Of a stretch of 16,468 bases of DNA, positions 15,352 through 16,468 are shown one piece after another. The position numbers and the translations under genes are program-made. The stretch's first letter is position 1; each line of letters opens with the position of its first letter. Where the stretch lies: the NCBI GenBank assembly GCA_964626275.1, contig CAZVCZ010000029.1, positions 1-16,468 of the forward strand, given 5' to 3'. The notes beneath the pieces were generated by a model, which was given only the letters and a program-made list of their open reading frames with translations, did not search any database and was not told the DNA's origin. This DNA is from M55B157 sp964626275 (GTDB taxonomy: Bacteria; Actinomycetota; Actinomycetes; S36-B12).

Positions 15352-16468
15352 TGATCGAACCCTTCGGATCCGAGGCAGTCCTGGTCCACCTTCCTCCCGA
15401 GCAGATCATTGGCGTTCACCATTCCCTGACAGAGGGCACCCCGAATCAGCCATCCCCCGACCAACCCCGGATTCACTGGCTCGTGGAGAGCATCCCCGCC
15501 GAGGACACGCTGCTGATCAGGCTCGACCAGCCCTGCACTCCCGACGTCCTCCGGGAACTCAGCGAGTTCATCGCCGAAGCGACCGCACACCCTTCTGCAT
15601 CTGTCGAAGACAACCTGGGAACAGTGGACATCGCGGTCCACTACCAGGGGGAGGACATCGAGGAGGTCGCCGCCGCGTGTGGCATGAGCATCGAGCACCT
15701 CATCAACGCGCATTCGCACGCGGAATATCGCGTCGCCTTCTGTGGGTTCTCCCCCGGTTTCGCCTATCTCACCGGCCTTCCCGAGCAACTGCATCGTCCC
15801 CGGCGAGCAACCCCGCGCACCGCGGTTCCTGCCGGTTCCGTGGCGATTGCCGAACACTATTCCGCAATCTATCCGCGCCGCTCCCCCGGCGGATGGCATC
15901 TTCTCGGACACACCGACGAGGTGCTCTTCGACCCGACCCGCGACTCTCCCGCGCGACTCAGCGCGGGGATGCAGGTTCGCTTCGTACCCAGCCGCGCGCC
16001 CTCGATCACGGTCTCGGCGCGACCGGCACAGGAGGCCGATCCGCACACCCCGGCGGTCGAGATCATCGCGTCCGGGGTGTCGAGCCTCGTGCAGGATCTC
16101 GGGCGCAACGGTTGGGGTGCGGCGGCCGTGAGCCTTTCTGGCGCATGGGATCGCAAGAGCCATCGGCTCGCTCAGCGACTCGTCGGGAACCCCGAGCAAG
16201 CCGCCGGGCTGGAATGTGTCGGTGGTGGCCTCCATCTGCGTGCTCTGCGTGCGATCACCATCGCGATCACCGGAGCCTCCGGACCCGTCCATCGCCGCCA
16301 GCGGGGCATGCGCACGACTGCCGACGCATTCACCGCGATCACCCTGGCTGCAGGAGATGAGGTGATCATCGGCGCTGCGACATCCGGCCTGCGTCGATAT
16401 GTCGCCCTTCGCGGCGGGATCGACACCCCCGCGGTCCTCGGCTCCCGCTCATTCGACACCCTGTCCCA
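15348..16468 (+). CDS. 5-oxoprolinase subunits PxpB and PxpC fused (partial, runs off window end)
   Basis: The frame beginning MMIEPFGSEAVLVHL stays open to the last base, about 373 residues. Residues 1-210 are PxpB (KipI/AHS1): EYRVAFCGFSPGFAYLTGL (126-144), then RRATPRTAVPAGSVAIA, YPRRSPGGWHLLG and VLFDPTRDSP. A short Ala/Pro linker leads into PxpC (KipA/AHS2): IIASGVSSLVQDLGRNGWG, SLSGAWDRKSHRLAQRLVGN, LECVGGGLHL and YVALRGGIDTPAVLGSRS. In many bacteria pxpB and pxpC are separate or overlapping genes; here they are one frame without a stop. PxpB and PxpC carry out the ATP-dependent part of pyroglutamate opening. The start overlaps the pxpA stop by 4 bases (ATG at 15348; a second ATG at 15351). 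The PxpC C-terminal half lies beyond the window. Confidence 0.92.
   Translation, partial: MMIEPFGSEAVLVHLPPEQIIGVHHSLTEGTPNQPSPDQPRIHWLVESIPAEDTLLIRLDQPCTPDVLRELSEFIAEATAHPSASVEDNLGTVDIAVHYQGEDIEEVAAACGMSIEHLINAHSHAEYRVAFCGFSPGFAYLTGLPEQLHRPRRATPRTAVPAGSVAIAEHYSAIYPRRSPGGWHLLGHTDEVLFDPTRDSPARLSAGMQVRFVPSRAPSITVSARPAQEADPHTPAVEIIASGVSSLVQDLGRNGWGAAAVSLSGAWDRKSHRLAQRLVGNPEQAAGLECVGGGLHLRALRAITIAITGASGPVHRRQRGMRTTADAFTAITLAAGDEVIIGAATSGLRRYVALRGGIDTPAVLGSRSFDTLS

Noticed and set aside
14952..16292. A 446-residue open frame on the - strand across pxpA and the PxpB-PxpC fusion
   Set aside because: The + strand encodes recognisable PxpA, PxpB and PxpC motifs throughout; the antisense frame shows none.

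Overview
The window is a stretch of high-GC chromosome, dense with genes that often overlap by 1-4 bases, with many GTG starts and several genes that appear to be leaderless. That style, the lipoprotein and permease types, and the acyl-CoA dehydrogenase-rich content point to an actinobacterium. I cannot name the genus from sequence alone. I see no tRNA, rRNA, CRISPR array, transposase or phage gene.

Layout. (1) Positions 1-3497, + strand: the end of an RbsABC-type ABC importer operon, with a permease (C-terminal part only), a substrate-binding lipoprotein and a double-domain ATPase. The ATPase carries an unusual C-terminal tail with three copies of a short motif (FRWSPHRVGYVD and variants). 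(2) Positions 3507-10579, - strand: a tightly coupled seven-gene operon. In transcription order it encodes an isochorismatase/N-carbamoylsarcosine amidase-like hydrolase, an NMN adenylyltransferase-like nucleotidyltransferase, an alkaline-phosphatase-superfamily (phosphoglycerate mutase-like) protein, an acyl-CoA dehydrogenase-like flavoprotein, an MmgE/PrpD-family protein, a SelD-like selenide, water dikinase and a SAM-dependent methyltransferase. Five of the six junctions overlap by 1-4 bases. (3) Positions 10580-10755: a divergent control region with a promoter for the - strand operon whose start region is covered by the palindrome TTGTATACAA, a likely GntR-type operator. (4) Positions 10756-13577, + strand: a second, canonical acyl-CoA dehydrogenase, an MFS transporter overlapping it by 4 bases, and a small lipoprotein. 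(5) Positions 13578-13645: a convergent gap with a perfect 10-bp inverted repeat interlocked with a second repeat. (6) Positions 13646-14548, - strand: an EamA/DMT permease. (7) Positions 14584-16468, + strand: 5-oxoprolinase genes, pxpA and a pxpB-pxpC fusion cut by the window edge.

The most interesting part is the seven-gene operon plus the odd ABC importer that converges on it with only 9 bases between stop codons. The mix of an amidase, a nucleotidyl-transfer enzyme, a phosphomutase-like enzyme, SelD, two carbon-skeleton enzymes and a methyltransferase matches no pathway I can name. The NMNAT-like/phosphomutase-like pair recalls the PhpF/PhpG pair of phosphinothricin biosynthesis, and SelD suggests selenophosphate or a related phosphoryl-transfer product. 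These are hypotheses. The family assignments themselves are well supported by motifs.
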